Shown: one piece after another, positions 11,582 through 20,298 of the stretch
Layout: every line of letters begins with the position of its first letter
How positions within the stretch are numbered: the stretch's first letter is position 1
Assembly: GCF_001634285.1 (NCBI RefSeq)
Contig: NZ_CP015438.1
Coordinates: 601,001 to 665,000 of the forward strand
Direction of reading: 5' to 3'
DNA from: Anoxybacillus amylolyticus
GTDB lineage: Bacteria > Bacillota > Bacilli > Bacillales > Anoxybacillaceae
Length of the DNA stretch: 64,000 nt
Translations under genes and position numbers: made by a program
The notes under the pieces: model-generated
What the model was told of the DNA's origin: nothing
What the model saw: only the letters and a program-made list of their open reading frames with translations
Databases searched by the model: none

Positions 11582-12397
11582 ATGTATGCATTGCTTTTAT
11601 TGGTTGGCTTTTTAGCAGGAACGATTGGCAGTTTAGTTGGCTTAGGTGGAGGAGTCATTATCGTTCCATCGCTCTTGTTTTTGGGGGCGTCGCATCTCAT
11701 ACCGACAGTTTCTCCACAAGTAGCGGTTGGTACGTCGCTTGTCGTCATTATTTTTAACGGTCTTTCCTCGACGTTATCGTATATGAAAGATAAAATGGTT
11801 GATTATCGAAGCGGGCTACTCTTTTTTATCGGTAGCGGACCAGGTGCTATGTTAGGCGCTTGGGCCAATCAATCGTTAAGTTTGGCGCATTTTTCGCTTT
11901 ATTTCGGGCTATTTCTTATTAGTGTTTCTTTTTTGCTTATGTTCACGAAAAAATCAACGGAACAGTCGAAACAAAAGCATTTCCGAGTAACGCGTACATA
12001 TATAACGAATGAGGGAGATACCGTGACATACGGCTATCATCCAATGACAGCGATTTCCATTGCTTTTATGGTCGGCTTTTTTGGCGGAATATTCGGCATT
12101 GGTGGCGGTTCGCTAATGGTTCCTGCCATGATTTTATTGTTTTTCTTCCCACCGCACGTTGCGGTGGCAACATCAATGTTCATCGTCTTTCTATCCTCCC
12201 TCGTCAGCTCCGTAACCCATATGGTGATGGGCAATGTGCAGTGGTGGTTTGTCCTTTTGCTTGTGCCTGGCGTTTGGTTTGGGGCGAAAACAGGAGCATG
12301 GATGAACAAACGGCTAAAAAGTAAAACGATCGTCTTTATTTTACGAGTAGTGCTCATTTTGCTCGGTGTCCGCCTCATCATTCAAGGGATTTCGTAA
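11582..12397 (+). CDS. yunE: TauE/SafE family membrane permease YunE
   Basis: A 271-residue membrane protein with about eight hydrophobic segments in two repeats. Each repeat carries a glycine-rich GxxGGxxG motif (VGLGGGVI and FGIGGGSL). The family moves sulfite, sulfoacetate or other anions; the substrate here is unknown. The ATG at 11582 follows GGGGATGAGG. It lies 38 bp after yunF and 12 bp before yunD. Confidence 0.85.
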   Translation: MYALLLLVGFLAGTIGSLVGLGGGVIIVPSLLFLGASHLIPTVSPQVAVGTSLVVIIFNGLSSTLSYMKDKMVDYRSGLLFFIGSGPGAMLGAWANQSLSLAHFSLYFGLFLISVSFLLMFTKKSTEQSKQKHFRVTRTYITNEGDTVTYGYHPMTAISIAFMVGFFGGIFGIGGGSLMVPAMILLFFFPPHVAVATSMFIVFLSSLVSSVTHMVMGNVQWWFVLLLVPGVWFGAKTGAWMNKRLKSKTIVFILRVVLILLGVRLIIQGIS

Positions 12398-12409
12398 AAG
12401 AGGTGTTGC

Positions 12410-13780
12410 TTGTTGAAACAACCGATTTATATATACCACACAAACGATGTGCATAGCCATTTCGAAAATTGGCCAAAAATCGCGGGATTTTTGCAACAAA
12501 AAAGAAAAGAGCATGCCCAAAAGGGAGAAACAATGCTTTTGTTTGACATCGGCGATTTTATCGACCGATTCCACCCGATTACGGAGGCAACGCGCGGAAA
12601 GGCGAACGTTCAGCTTCTGAACGAGTTAGGCTACGATGCAGTGACGTTTGGCAATAACGAAGGTATTACGCTCGACCATAAAGAACTTAACACGCTTTAT
12701 GAAGCGGCTCAATTTCCTGTGGTGGCAGCTAACGTGTTCGAACAAAACGGAAAGCGCCCTTACTGGCTAAAGCCGTATACGATTATTCCTGTTTCGGATA
12801 CGCTTCGTATTGGCGTTATTGGGGTGACGGTGCATTTTACGAAATTTTACGAGCTGCTTGGCTGGACAGTTGCTTCCCCGTTTGAGCTTTTGCCATCACT
12901 CGTAAAAAAAGTCCGAGAACAGGCAGACGTTGTCGTGTTGCTTTCGCATTTAGGAATGACGGACGATGAAACGATTGCACAGACGATTCCGGGCATCGAT
13001 ATTATTCTTGGTGGGCATACCCATCATGTGTTGCCCGAAGGAAAATGGGTAAACGATACGCTATTATGCGGGGCAGGAAAATATGGACAGTACATCGGCA
13101 TCGTTGAACTAAATGAGGCGCCGAAAGCGACCCTTATTGAAACAGCAACACTCCCTGCTTGTGAGCAAACGAAGCAAACATTGCAAGTACTCGAGCAAAA
13201 AAGTTTGCGTCAACTTGAGCAAGAACGTGTCGCTGAACTTTCCACTGACTTACCGTTACAGTGGTTTGAGCCTTCTCCGTTTGCCGAGTTATTAGCGTCT
13301 GCGCTGCGAGAGTGGTGCGGTGGCGACATCGGTATGGTCAATGCAGGCGTGCTGCTAGGGCCGCTTTCAAAAGGTCCAGTGACGAAAAAAGATTTGCATT
13401 GTATTTGTCCTCATCCCATTAACCCGTGTAAAGTGTATTTAAAAGGCGATGAACTAAAAGAAGTGATTTTGCAGGCACACACGGAAAAAATGAAGCATCT
13501 TTCTGTCCGTGGGTTTGGATTTCGCGGAAAAGTGATGGGAGCAATGGTGTATGACGGTGTAACGTTGCAGACGGAAAAATTAGCGGACGGAACGACGCAC
13601 ATTCGCCGCATTTTCATTGATAGTCGTGAAATTCATCCGAATGAAACGTACGCAGTGGCGACGATTGATATGTTTACGTTCGGACGTTTTTATCCGGAAA
13701 TTCAACGAGCACCGAACAAAATTTATTACATGCCGGAGTTTTTGCGTGACGTATTGGCATGGAAGCTTTCGCAATGTTAA
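12410..13780 (+). CDS. yunD: Metallophosphoesterase / 5'-nucleotidase family YunD
   Basis: A 456-residue calcineurin-like phosphoesterase with a C-terminal 5'-nucleotidase domain. Metal-site motifs are HTNDVHSHF near the start, FGNNE and GGHTHH. No signal peptide is seen, unlike the secreted nucleotidases, so it probably acts in the cytoplasm. Start is one of two adjacent TTG codons (12410 or 12413) after AGAGGTG. Substrate not established. Confidence 0.85.
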   Translation: MLKQPIYIYHTNDVHSHFENWPKIAGFLQQKRKEHAQKGETMLLFDIGDFIDRFHPITEATRGKANVQLLNELGYDAVTFGNNEGITLDHKELNTLYEAAQFPVVAANVFEQNGKRPYWLKPYTIIPVSDTLRIGVIGVTVHFTKFYELLGWTVASPFELLPSLVKKVREQADVVVLLSHLGMTDDETIAQTIPGIDIILGGHTHHVLPEGKWVNDTLLCGAGKYGQYIGIVELNEAPKATLIETATLPACEQTKQTLQVLEQKSLRQLEQERVAELSTDLPLQWFEPSPFAELLASALREWCGGDIGMVNAGVLLGPLSKGPVTKKDLHCICPHPINPCKVYLKGDELKEVILQAHTEKMKHLSVRGFGFRGKVMGAMVYDGVTLQTEKLADGTTHIRRIFIDSREIHPNETYAVATIDMFTFGRFYPEIQRAPNKIYYMPEFLRDVLAWKLSQC

Positions 13781-13834
13781 TAGGCACACTTTTTTCCTTG
13801 TTTCATACATTGAAAGAAGGAAAGGGGTGTTTTC

Positions 13835-14137
13835 ATGATTACCGTCTATCCGATTATTATTGACAACTACCCGTTTACAGCAATTTCTGTGCAGTTGCCG
13901 AAAACAAATTTGCTTGTGGTGACAAGCGATAAAGGGTATATTATGTGCGGAGCGCTAGACGTTGCGCTGTTAAACGAAAAACTAAAAGACCGTGCTATTA
14001 TTGCCGCAAGAGCGGTAGGTGTGCGAACGATTGAGCAGCTACTAGAAGCTCCGCTTGAGTCGGTGACTATCGCTGCTGAACAGCTTGGAATTACAACAGG
14101 CATGAAAGGAAAAGAAGCGTTGTTAAAAATGCGTTAA
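13835..14137 (+). CDS. yunC: DUF1805 protein YunC
   Basis: A 100-residue cytoplasmic DUF1805 protein, conserved next to yunB and yunD in Bacillaceae, with no known biochemical role. The ATG follows GGAAAGGGG. The centre (KGYIMCGALDV) and C-terminal helix match the family pattern. Confidence 0.85.
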   Translation: MITVYPIIIDNYPFTAISVQLPKTNLLVVTSDKGYIMCGALDVALLNEKLKDRAIIAARAVGVRTIEQLLEAPLESVTIAAEQLGITTGMKGKEALLKMR

Positions 14138-14151
14138 AAAATAACAAAAGT

Positions 14152-14188
14152 CCCCCTTCACAAGCATACATATAGCTTGTAAGGGGGG
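14152..14188 (+). promoter_or_regulatory. Hairpin that covers the yunB ribosome-binding site
   Basis: CCCCCTTCACAAGC (14152-14165) pairs with GCTTGTAAGGGGG (from 14175), with one bulged C. The right arm holds the only SD for yunB (AAGGGGGG, 14181-14188), six bases before the TTG start. No T-run follows, so it may limit yunB translation rather than end transcription. Confidence 0.5.
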
Positions 14189-14194
14189 ATTTGC

Positions 14195-14932
14195 TTGGGG
14201 CGTTTACCAAAAAGGGGGCCGCTTCCCTTTCGTTATGTCGTCTTATTGACTGTTGTTTTTTTTATATTGTCCACTGCTGCGGGTCTTTGGATAGTAAATA
14301 AGGGCATTGAACCTACGCTCATGCGACTCGCGGAAAAAGAGACGAAACGAATTGCCAACATGGTTATTGACAGTGCCATTAACGAACTAATCACAGAAGA
14401 AGGATTAGATGTGAAAGATTTAATTACCGTCCAACAAGACAAAGATGGACACATTTCATCGATTGATTTTAACGGAGCAGTTGTCAGCCGAATTTTGGGG
14501 AAGACGACTACTCGGGTGCAAAAAAAAATGAAAATGGCTTCGCAAGGCAATTTGCATGAATTAGAAATTCCTAATACAGAAGTCAATGGGGGGAAAAACG
14601 ACGGAATTATTTACTATATTCCAGTTGGGCAAGCGACGAATAACGTGTTGCTTGGCAACCTCGGTCCACGTGTTCCTGTTCGTTTTTACGCGGTCGGCAA
14701 TGTAATGTCAAACGTGAGAAAAACGATTGAACCGTTTGGGATTAACAACGCATTAGTAGAAATCGACATCCATATTGAAGTGACCGTACAAGTCGTGATG
14801 CCATTTGCGACGAAGCCAACGACTGTGTCGAAAAACATCCCGGTCGCGATGCGGATTATCCAAGGGCAAGTGCCGAATTTTTATAATAACGGCTCGAATT
14901 CAGGTCCGTCGTTTGAAATTCCAGTGCAATGA
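14195..14932 (+). CDS. yunB: Sporulation protein YunB
   Basis: A 245-residue sporulation membrane protein with one N-terminal transmembrane segment (about residues 14-33) and an extracytoplasmic domain. In B. subtilis yunB is a sigma-E gene needed for efficient spore formation. It starts with TTG after AAGGGGGG, which lies in a hairpin. It ends 14 bp before the convergent lytH gene. Confidence 0.88.
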   Translation: MGRLPKRGPLPFRYVVLLTVVFFILSTAAGLWIVNKGIEPTLMRLAEKETKRIANMVIDSAINELITEEGLDVKDLITVQQDKDGHISSIDFNGAVVSRILGKTTTRVQKKMKMASQGNLHELEIPNTEVNGGKNDGIIYYIPVGQATNNVLLGNLGPRVPVRFYAVGNVMSNVRKTIEPFGINNALVEIDIHIEVTVQVVMPFATKPTTVSKNIPVAMRIIQGQVPNFYNNGSNSGPSFEIPVQ

Positions 14933-14946
14933 GAGGGGGGAAGCAA

Positions 14947-15951
14947 TTAGTTCCTCCCTCCTTGTTTTTTCTGCCTCTTTTCTGCCCGTTCCCACATTTT
15001 TAAATGCGGGTACGGATCAAACGACCATTCGGTATAGCCGTTATCCTTATACATGCCGTAATGAAGATGTGGCGGGAATTTTCCGGCTGTTCCAGGTGGA
15101 CCGTATCCAGAGCTCCCGACAGATCCGATAATCATCCCTGGCTCGACGACTTGCCCTTCTTGCAAGTTGCGTGCAAACCCATTTAAATGGGCAAAGTAAT
15201 GGTACGTATTGTTAATATCACGAATCCCGACGCGCCAACCGCCGTATTTATTCCACCCCTTTAACTCGACAATGCCGTAGCATGTCGCACGAACAGGTAC
15301 CCCGTAATGAGCGAAAATATCTGTTCCTTCATGAATACGTTTTCCTCCCCAACCGCGTGCATCGCCCCATGTACTTTTATACGTATAATTAGCATAGAGA
15401 GGAAGCGGGAACGCATGGTCATCGAGCAGAAGTGTCTTGTATTTTTTGTAAATTTCAACCTTTCCTAAAATCAAATCCACTGTTTTGCTTCGTTGGTAAT
15501 AGTCCCATAAAGCAATTTTTATATGCTCATGGTCGGTTCCGTATGTTTGCAAATAACGAGCAATCGCAAAAATGACGTCTTCATCATCATTCGGATTGGC
15601 GACCCCATCCCCATTTCCATCGATTCCAAGCCCACCAAATTGAGAAATCGTAAACGGATTTGTATCGTGCTTATTTTTATTTAATGGTCCTGCCCATCGT
15701 TCGGGTGGAATGTAAATGCCAAGTACCCCTGTTGCTTTCGGAAGATCGCGGCGGACAAGCCGGACGTTTCGCTCGTATTGGTCAATCGAGGCGAAATAGT
15801 ACCACGGAATAAGCGAAACAGCCTCTGCTTTTTTATAAAGTTCCATGCGTTGGGTGTATATTTCGTTGGCGTCTAGCTCTTTTCCAAAAGCCGTCCATGA
15901 AGTAGCCACCAATAAAAAGATGGCCGTAATCGAACTAATGAAGGTACGCAC
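14947..15951 (-). CDS. lytH: Sporulation-specific M23 peptidase LytH (YunA)
   Basis: A 334-residue secreted or membrane-anchored endopeptidase with an N-terminal signal segment (about residues 5-23) and a C-terminal M23 domain. Metal and catalytic motifs are HEGTD and HLHYG. In B. subtilis LytH is made late in sporulation and trims stem peptides of cortex peptidoglycan. A linker of ~170 residues precedes the catalytic domain, as in the ortholog. Confidence 0.9.
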   Translation of the reverse strand: MRTFISSITAIFLLVATSWTAFGKELDANEIYTQRMELYKKAEAVSLIPWYYFASIDQYERNVRLVRRDLPKATGVLGIYIPPERWAGPLNKNKHDTNPFTISQFGGLGIDGNGDGVANPNDDEDVIFAIARYLQTYGTDHEHIKIALWDYYQRSKTVDLILGKVEIYKKYKTLLLDDHAFPLPLYANYTYKSTWGDARGWGGKRIHEGTDIFAHYGVPVRATCYGIVELKGWNKYGGWRVGIRDINNTYHYFAHLNGFARNLQEGQVVEPGMIIGSVGSSGYGPPGTAGKFPPHLHYGMYKDNGYTEWSFDPYPHLKMWERAEKRQKKQGGRN

Positions 15952-15998
15952 AGTTTTGACCTCCTTTCCACGAATCTCATATGATTAGTTTGGAACAA

Positions 15999-16006
15999 TT
16001 GTCGAT
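15999..16006 (-). promoter_or_regulatory. Near-consensus Spo0A-like box in the lytH-lipA divergent region
   Basis: TTGTCGAT matches six of seven positions of the 0A box TGTCGAA. It belongs to the 12-mer AACAATTGTCGA, also found (in the other orientation) upstream of yumB and DUF47-pit. Confidence 0.3.
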
Positions 16007-16055
16007 TTTCATAAATATTAAAAATTGCCAAGTCAACGAAGCGCAACAATTTTCT

Positions 16056-16084
16056 TTGAGTTCGCTTCTGCTTTTTTTTATAAT
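16056..16084 (+). promoter_or_regulatory. Sigma-A promoter of lipA
   Basis: TTGAGT (16056-16061) and TATAAT (16079-16084), 17-bp spacer, 33 bp before the lipA ATG. Confidence 0.7.
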
Positions 16085-16117
16085 GAAAAGTGTAAATCAA
16101 CGACTGGAGTGTGAGCC

Positions 16118-17011
16118 ATGGCAACAAATGAAGAACGTGTCCGGAAACCGGAATGGTTGAAAATAAAGCTAAATACGAATGAAACGTATACAGGTCTAAA
16201 AAAAATGATGAGGGAAAAGCAGCTGCATACGGTATGTGAAGAAGCGAAATGCCCGAACATTCATGAATGTTGGGCGGTAAGAAAAACAGCAACGTTTATG
16301 ATTTTAGGCGATGTTTGTACGCGCGCTTGCCGCTTCTGCGCAGTGAAAACGGGCTTGCCGACGGAATTGGATTGGCAAGAGCCAGAACGAGTTGCAGATT
16401 CGGTCCGATTAATGAATTTAAAGCATGTCGTTGTGACAGCAGTAGCACGCGACGATTTAAAAGACGGAGGTGCGGCGGTATTTGCGGAAACGGTACGGGC
16501 GATCCGCCGCAAAAACCCGTTAACGACGATTGAAGTGCTTCCTTCTGATATGGGGGGGGTTTATGAAAACTTAAAAATTTTAATGGATGCTCGCCCAGAT
16601 ATTTTAAATCATAACATTGAAACTGTCCGCCGCTTGACGCCAAGGGTAAGGGCACGGGCAACATATGAGCGTTCACTAGAATTTTTACGCCGCGCGAAAG
16701 AATTGCAACCGGATATTCCGACAAAATCGAGCATTATGATTGGGCTTGGCGAAACGAAAGAAGAAATTATGGAAGCGATGGACGATTTACGTGCGAACTA
16801 TGTTGATATTTTAACGATTGGACAATATTTACAGCCAACAAAAAAACATTTAAAAGTTGAAAAATATTACCACCCACACGAGTTTATGGAACTAAAAGAA
16901 ATTGCGTTAAGCAAAGGATTTAGCCATTGCGAAGCAGGACCGCTTGTTCGCTCCTCCTACCATGCGGATGAACAAGTAAGCGCGGCAACTGCCCAAAGAA
17001 ACAAAGGCTAA
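16118..17011 (+). CDS. lipA: Lipoyl synthase
   Basis: A 297-residue radical-SAM enzyme that inserts two sulfur atoms into the octanoyl chain to give the lipoyl cofactor. The auxiliary [4Fe-4S] ligands are Cys40, Cys45 and Cys51; the radical-SAM cluster is held by Cys67, Cys71 and Cys74 (CTRACRFC). The C-terminal RSSY motif supplies the serine ligand. Divergent from lytH; followed by its own terminator. Confidence 0.97.
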   Translation: MATNEERVRKPEWLKIKLNTNETYTGLKKMMREKQLHTVCEEAKCPNIHECWAVRKTATFMILGDVCTRACRFCAVKTGLPTELDWQEPERVADSVRLMNLKHVVVTAVARDDLKDGGAAVFAETVRAIRRKNPLTTIEVLPSDMGGVYENLKILMDARPDILNHNIETVRRLTPRVRARATYERSLEFLRRAKELQPDIPTKSSIMIGLGETKEEIMEAMDDLRANYVDILTIGQYLQPTKKHLKVEKYYHPHEFMELKEIALSKGFSHCEAGPLVRSSYHADEQVSAATAQRNKG

Positions 17012-17018
17012 CAAAAAA

Positions 17019-17044
17019 GGGACTCACTAACGAGTCCCTTTTTT
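17019..17044 (+). terminator. Terminator of lipA
   Basis: GGGACTC and GAGTCCC, loop ACTAAC, then six T. Confidence 0.9.
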
Positions 17045-17050
17045 GAAAAG

Positions 17051-17225
17051 ATAAGAAAGTATAAAATTTTGCGATTGGGTCGGAAGCTGTCTCGCTTTAA
17101 GCGCCATCGCAGTTCGCTTCTTTGAAATATCCCAAGCAAGCCCAAGCTTTGCTTGGCCTGAGCCTCCTTGGTGGGGCTTGTGCGCTCTTCGCCGATAGGC
17201 GGGCGCTTTGCGCTTTTCTTATTAT
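17051..17225 (+). repeat. Intergenic repeat, copy A
   Basis: It begins ATAAGAAAGTATAAAATTTT and ends with GGCGGGCGCTTTGCGCTTTT then CTTATTATT. The last ~40 nt can fold through CGCC-GATA-GGCG. It starts 7 nt after the lipA terminator. Copies B (32001) and C (35924) share both ends and the orientation, with variable centres. No ORF. Confidence 0.75.
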
Positions 17226-17247
17226 TGGAAAGTATACAACTATGCGT

Positions 17248-17937
17248 TTATTTGCTCATTTTTTGTTTCGAGATTGGCGTACCGTCATGAAAATCCCGAT
17301 CTAAATGGTCGTTCATTTCATTGATCATTTCACCGTTTTCGTTTTCTCCGTCGCTTAACTTGCGGCCTTGTGGATATTTCAACATTTCTTTAATGGTTGT
17401 ATCAATAATTTGGTCGATGTTTCGGCTATTGGAATCGAGCCGACCGAACCGTTCAATTTCTTTCATCATGCGCGGATCATCAGCAACGTAAACATGATAG
17501 TAACGAGGCACGACGGAAAGCGCAGTCTTTTTCACTTGATCGGCAGTCTCAAACCTGTTTTTCGTATCAGTGGCATAAGCGATTAACACTTCTTCATCCG
17601 TGACAAGTGTAGCGACGTCGTTGACGTGTGGGAGTTGCACACATAATTTGCTAATTAAATCAGCGACACGTTCGCGATTGAGTGTCGGCAAAGTGCCAAC
17701 GTTGTTCATTCCCCCTGCTACTGGGCTTTTTTGGTGGCGAACGTAGCCAAAATTATTTAATCGAGAATCCATACCATTTGGAAGCCCTTGCACGTTGTAT
17801 AAGTCGTTGCGATCGGAAACGTTAATCGTATTTCCGTTCCGCGGATATAGCGTATCGCGAGTATTCTCGGCCATTTGTGCGCACGCGGTTAGCGAAAGAA
17901 CCACACCCATCGATAAAGTCAACCATGCTTTGTTCAA
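17248..17937 (-). CDS. yutC: Sporulation lipoprotein YutC (YhcN/YlaJ family)
   Basis: A 229-residue spore-associated lipoprotein with lipobox LTAC in the signal peptide. The YhcN/YlaJ domain (RVADLISKLCVQLPHVNDVA) covers most of the rest. Start is TTG at 17937: GAGGGGGT lies seven bases upstream, whereas the longer frame's GTG overlaps that SD. Orthologs are YhcN/YlaJ-type spore or germination proteins; molecular role unknown. Confidence 0.85.
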   Translation of the reverse strand: MNKAWLTLSMGVVLSLTACAQMAENTRDTLYPRNGNTINVSDRNDLYNVQGLPNGMDSRLNNFGYVRHQKSPVAGGMNNVGTLPTLNRERVADLISKLCVQLPHVNDVATLVTDEEVLIAYATDTKNRFETADQVKKTALSVVPRYYHVYVADDPRMMKEIERFGRLDSNSRNIDQIIDTTIKEMLKYPQGRKLSDGENENGEMINEMNDHLDRDFHDGTPISKQKMSK

Positions 17938-18041
17938 TGTTAACACCCCCTCGCTTACATCATTCCTTTCTTTTCGATGTCTTATCACAGTAATTGATTG
18001 GAAACGCAGCATCGTTTATCATAAAAAGAGAGGTGAGAAAA

Positions 18042-18317
18042 ATGATTTGCGTCAATAATACATGCTATGAGCTTATTGAGAATGTGAAAAACGGGTTTAA
18101 TGAAGAAGCGTTTCGGGCGCGTTATGCCGATATTTTAAATAAATACGATTATATTGTAGGCGATTGGGGATATAATCAATTGCGATTGCGTGGTTTTTTT
18201 GACGATCATAACCAAAAAGCAACGTACGATACAAAAATCAGCACATTATCCGAATATTTGTATGAATATTGCAACTTCGGTTGCGCGTATTTCGTGTTAA
18301 AGAAAGTAAAAAAGTAG
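18042..18317 (+). CDS. yutD: YutD family protein
   Basis: A 91-residue DUF1027 protein, short and acidic-basic mixed, with the conserved YADILNKYDYIVGDWGYNQL block. Role unknown. The ATG follows GAGAGGTGAG; the longer frame from 17994 has no SD. Order matches yutC-yutD of B. subtilis. Confidence 0.85.
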   Translation: MICVNNTCYELIENVKNGFNEEAFRARYADILNKYDYIVGDWGYNQLRLRGFFDDHNQKATYDTKISTLSEYLYEYCNFGCAYFVLKKVKK

Positions 18318-18343
18318 GCTATCTCACACCTCGTGAGATAACC
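18308..18343 (-). terminator. Convergent terminator between yutD and the 18343 gene
   Basis: GTGAGATA pairs with TATCTCAC within an 11-bp stem (18317-18327 with 18333-18343, one mismatch). On the minus strand it is followed by six T, so it mainly serves the minus-strand gene. Confidence 0.75.
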
Positions 18344-18609
18344 TATCCTTCATATGGAGGCTGTTCCTCCTTCGTTGGATCGTCGTGCGGTGGGTGCGCG
18401 CCAGGGTCTTGACGGGGGATATGTTGATGAAACGCTTTGTATTCATAGTTGAAAGCGCTATAATACCGTTGCCCTTCTTCCCATGGCGTGCTTTTGTTTT
18501 CGACAGGGCGCTTTTTTCCTTGTGGATGCCCATATGGTCCCTCAGGAAATTCTTCTGCGGTCAAAAACTCTCGTTGCTTTTCCACACTTGAGAAATCGCG
18601 ATATTCCAT
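18343..18609 (-). CDS. Small conserved cytosolic protein of Bacillaceae
   Basis: An 88-residue hydrophilic protein rich in Pro, Glu and Tyr, without membrane segments. I recognise the pattern FPEGPYG...STPWEEGQRYYSAFNYE as conserved next to yutD in Geobacillus and relatives, but no function is known. GAGGCGAC precedes the ATG. Confidence 0.7.
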   Translation of the reverse strand: MEYRDFSSVEKQREFLTAEEFPEGPYGHPQGKKRPVENKSTPWEEGQRYYSAFNYEYKAFHQHIPRQDPGAHPPHDDPTKEEQPPYEG

Positions 18610-18667
18610 TGTTGTCGCCTCTTTTCTAGCAAGGATTTAGTTATAATGTTCCTTGCCATCCACCAAG

Positions 18668-18937
18668 CTATCCAACAAACTCGCTCAAAAACGACCGTAA
18701 ATCATTGGCATCTTCTTCGCTTAACCGATAAGCATATTCTAAATACCCAGGTTCTTCTAAATCATCACGACCGATAATGGCAAAGCGATTGCTTTGCATA
18801 TCTAATACTAAATATTTTCCGTAAAAGCGGTCTGTTTGCACGATCGCTAAGTCAAAGCGTTGCCGCTCACCGAGAAAACTAACAAATCTTGTTTTCGTTT
18901 CCGTCGTATCATCATACAAGAAAAAACGCTCGTTCAT
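18668..18937 (-). CDS. DUF3055 family protein
   Basis: An 89-residue protein of the SAV0927/DUF3055 type, with strands around LYDDTTETKTRFVSF and an acidic C-terminal helix. Function unknown. The ATG at 18937 follows GGAGGTG with six bases between; a GTG three codons upstream lies inside that SD. Confidence 0.75.
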   Translation of the reverse strand: MNERFFLYDDTTETKTRFVSFLGERQRFDLAIVQTDRFYGKYLVLDMQSNRFAIIGRDDLEEPGYLEYAYRLSEEDANDLRSFLSEFVG

Positions 18938-19051
18938 GCTATCCACCTCCTAACAGCCATTACCCTCATCTTACCAAACATTTCTGCAAGTGTCCGGTTT
19001 CTTTTGTTATAATACAATAAAAAACAGTTTTTTGCATAAGGAGGCCACTTC

Positions 19052-19489
19052 ATGTATTTTGTTGATCGACAAAAAATTGAAAAAACGTTGTGTTATATGG
19101 AAAAAATGCTCACATTGTATGAACAACAACCGTCATGGAACGATGATATCGAACAATTGGCGTTGGAACGAATCGTCCATGTTTGCATCGAAGCAGTGTT
19201 AGACGTCGGAAATGCAATGATTGACGGCTTCATTATGCGGGATCCTGGTAGTTATGACGATATTATCGACATTTTAGCCGATGAAAAAGTCGTGACAGAG
19301 GAAGACGCAAAACAGCTAAAAGCGATTATTCATTATCGCAAAATGCTTGTTCAGCAATACACAACCCCAAGTAAAACGGAATTGCTCGAAGCATTTCGCT
19401 GTTCGCTACAGGCATTACAAGCGTACCCGAAGGCGATTCGTACCTATTTAGAAAACGAGCTTGGGCCTGTTTCGGCATTCCGCAACTAA
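19052..19489 (+). CDS. yutE: DUF86 (HepT-like) protein YutE
   Basis: A 145-residue all-helical DUF86 protein. The family includes HepT toxins, which use an Rx4HxY motif; here the region reads YRKMLVQQY, so the His is absent and no MntA-type nucleotidyltransferase partner lies beside it. It is probably a housekeeping homolog rather than a toxin. AAGGAGG precedes the ATG. Confidence 0.82.
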   Translation: MYFVDRQKIEKTLCYMEKMLTLYEQQPSWNDDIEQLALERIVHVCIEAVLDVGNAMIDGFIMRDPGSYDDIIDILADEKVVTEEDAKQLKAIIHYRKMLVQQYTTPSKTELLEAFRCSLQALQAYPKAIRTYLENELGPVSAFRN

Positions 19490-19495
19490 CTTTCT

Positions 19496-19542
19496 TAACT
19501 TTTTTGTGTAAAAATTGTATCAATGAAAGAAATAGCGTACAA
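19496..19542 (+). promoter_or_regulatory. Promoter region of the SufR-like gene with suf-like motif
   Basis: TTGTAT (19515-19520) and TACAAT (19538-19543 region) with a 17-bp spacer. The -35 is overlapped by AACTTTTTTGTGTAAAAA, which matches 17 of 18 bases of AACTTTTTTGTTTAAAAA in the palindrome upstream of sufC. Confidence 0.4.
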
Positions 19543-19565
19543 TGAGGGAGAGGACGGTGAATGAG

Positions 19566-20198
19566 ATGGATTATCAATCCTCTTCCACAAAGCAACAAAT
19601 ATTGAAGCTGTTGAAGATCGAAAAACGACTAACAGCTGGGGAATTGGCAAAGCGGCTCCATATAAGTGAAATGGCCGTACGTCGCCACTTGCAAGCGCTA
19701 GAGCGCGACGGGCTGATTTGTTCAACGCTTTTTCGCCAAGCGATGGGAAGACCGACAAACGTGTATGAGCTATCGGAAAAAGGGGAAGAACAGTTTCCGC
19801 AACACTACAAACAATGGGCGGTCGAGTTGTTGAGTGATTTAGAAGCGTTGGCGGGAAAAGAAATGGTCGCTACCCTTTTACAAGCGCGAATGGCAAGGAT
19901 GAAAGAACGGTATGCGCACGTTTTTCAAGAAAAACCGCTCGAAGAAAAAATGCAAAAACTGTTCGAATTGCAAAACGAACAAGGCTACATGGCACAGCTG
20001 AAAAAAGACAGTCAAGGGGTGTACCATTTCATCGCCCACCATTGTCCGATTTCGGAAATTGCAAAAAAATACCGCTCCATTTGTTCATGTGAGCTGCAAC
20101 TATTTCAGCAGCTTCTCAATTCAAAAGTCGCCTTGCAAGCGTGCATGACAAAAGGCGACGACGTTTGCCACTATGAAATTCAAGAAACGGATGAATGA
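19566..20198 (+). CDS. SufR-like HTH transcriptional regulator with Cys-rich C-terminus
   Basis: A 210-residue regulator of the COG2345 type. A winged HTH spans about residues 8-72 (LAKRLHISEMAVRRHLQALE, then the MGRP wing). The C-terminal domain has Cys160, Cys173, Cys175, Cys193 and Cys201, in the pattern HCPISEIA...CELQLF...C seen in SufR-type Fe-S sensors. It is inserted between yutE and yutF relative to B. subtilis. Fe-S binding and suf control are inferred. Start is the ATG at 19566. Confidence 0.72.
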   Translation: MDYQSSSTKQQILKLLKIEKRLTAGELAKRLHISEMAVRRHLQALERDGLICSTLFRQAMGRPTNVYELSEKGEEQFPQHYKQWAVELLSDLEALAGKEMVATLLQARMARMKERYAHVFQEKPLEEKMQKLFELQNEQGYMAQLKKDSQGVYHFIAHHCPISEIAKKYRSICSCELQLFQQLLNSKVALQACMTKGDDVCHYEIQETDE

Positions 20199-20234
20199 CA
20201 AAAACGCTTCTCGCTTGTTCAAGAAGCGTTTTTG
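20199..20234 (+). terminator. Terminator after the SufR-like gene
   Basis: CAAAAACGCTTCT pairs with AGAAGCGTTTTTG around a 10-nt loop, with T-rich 3' side. Confidence 0.88.
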
Positions 20235-20298
20235 TTTTGACATCTTGTATGTTGTGCGATAAAGTGTGTTACGTATAGAACGTAAGGGAGTGCTGCAA

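Noticed and set aside
19052..19489. HepT/MntA toxin-antitoxin system for the DUF86 protein
   Set aside because: The catalytic Rx4HxY motif is incomplete and there is no nucleotidyltransferase antitoxin gene next to it.
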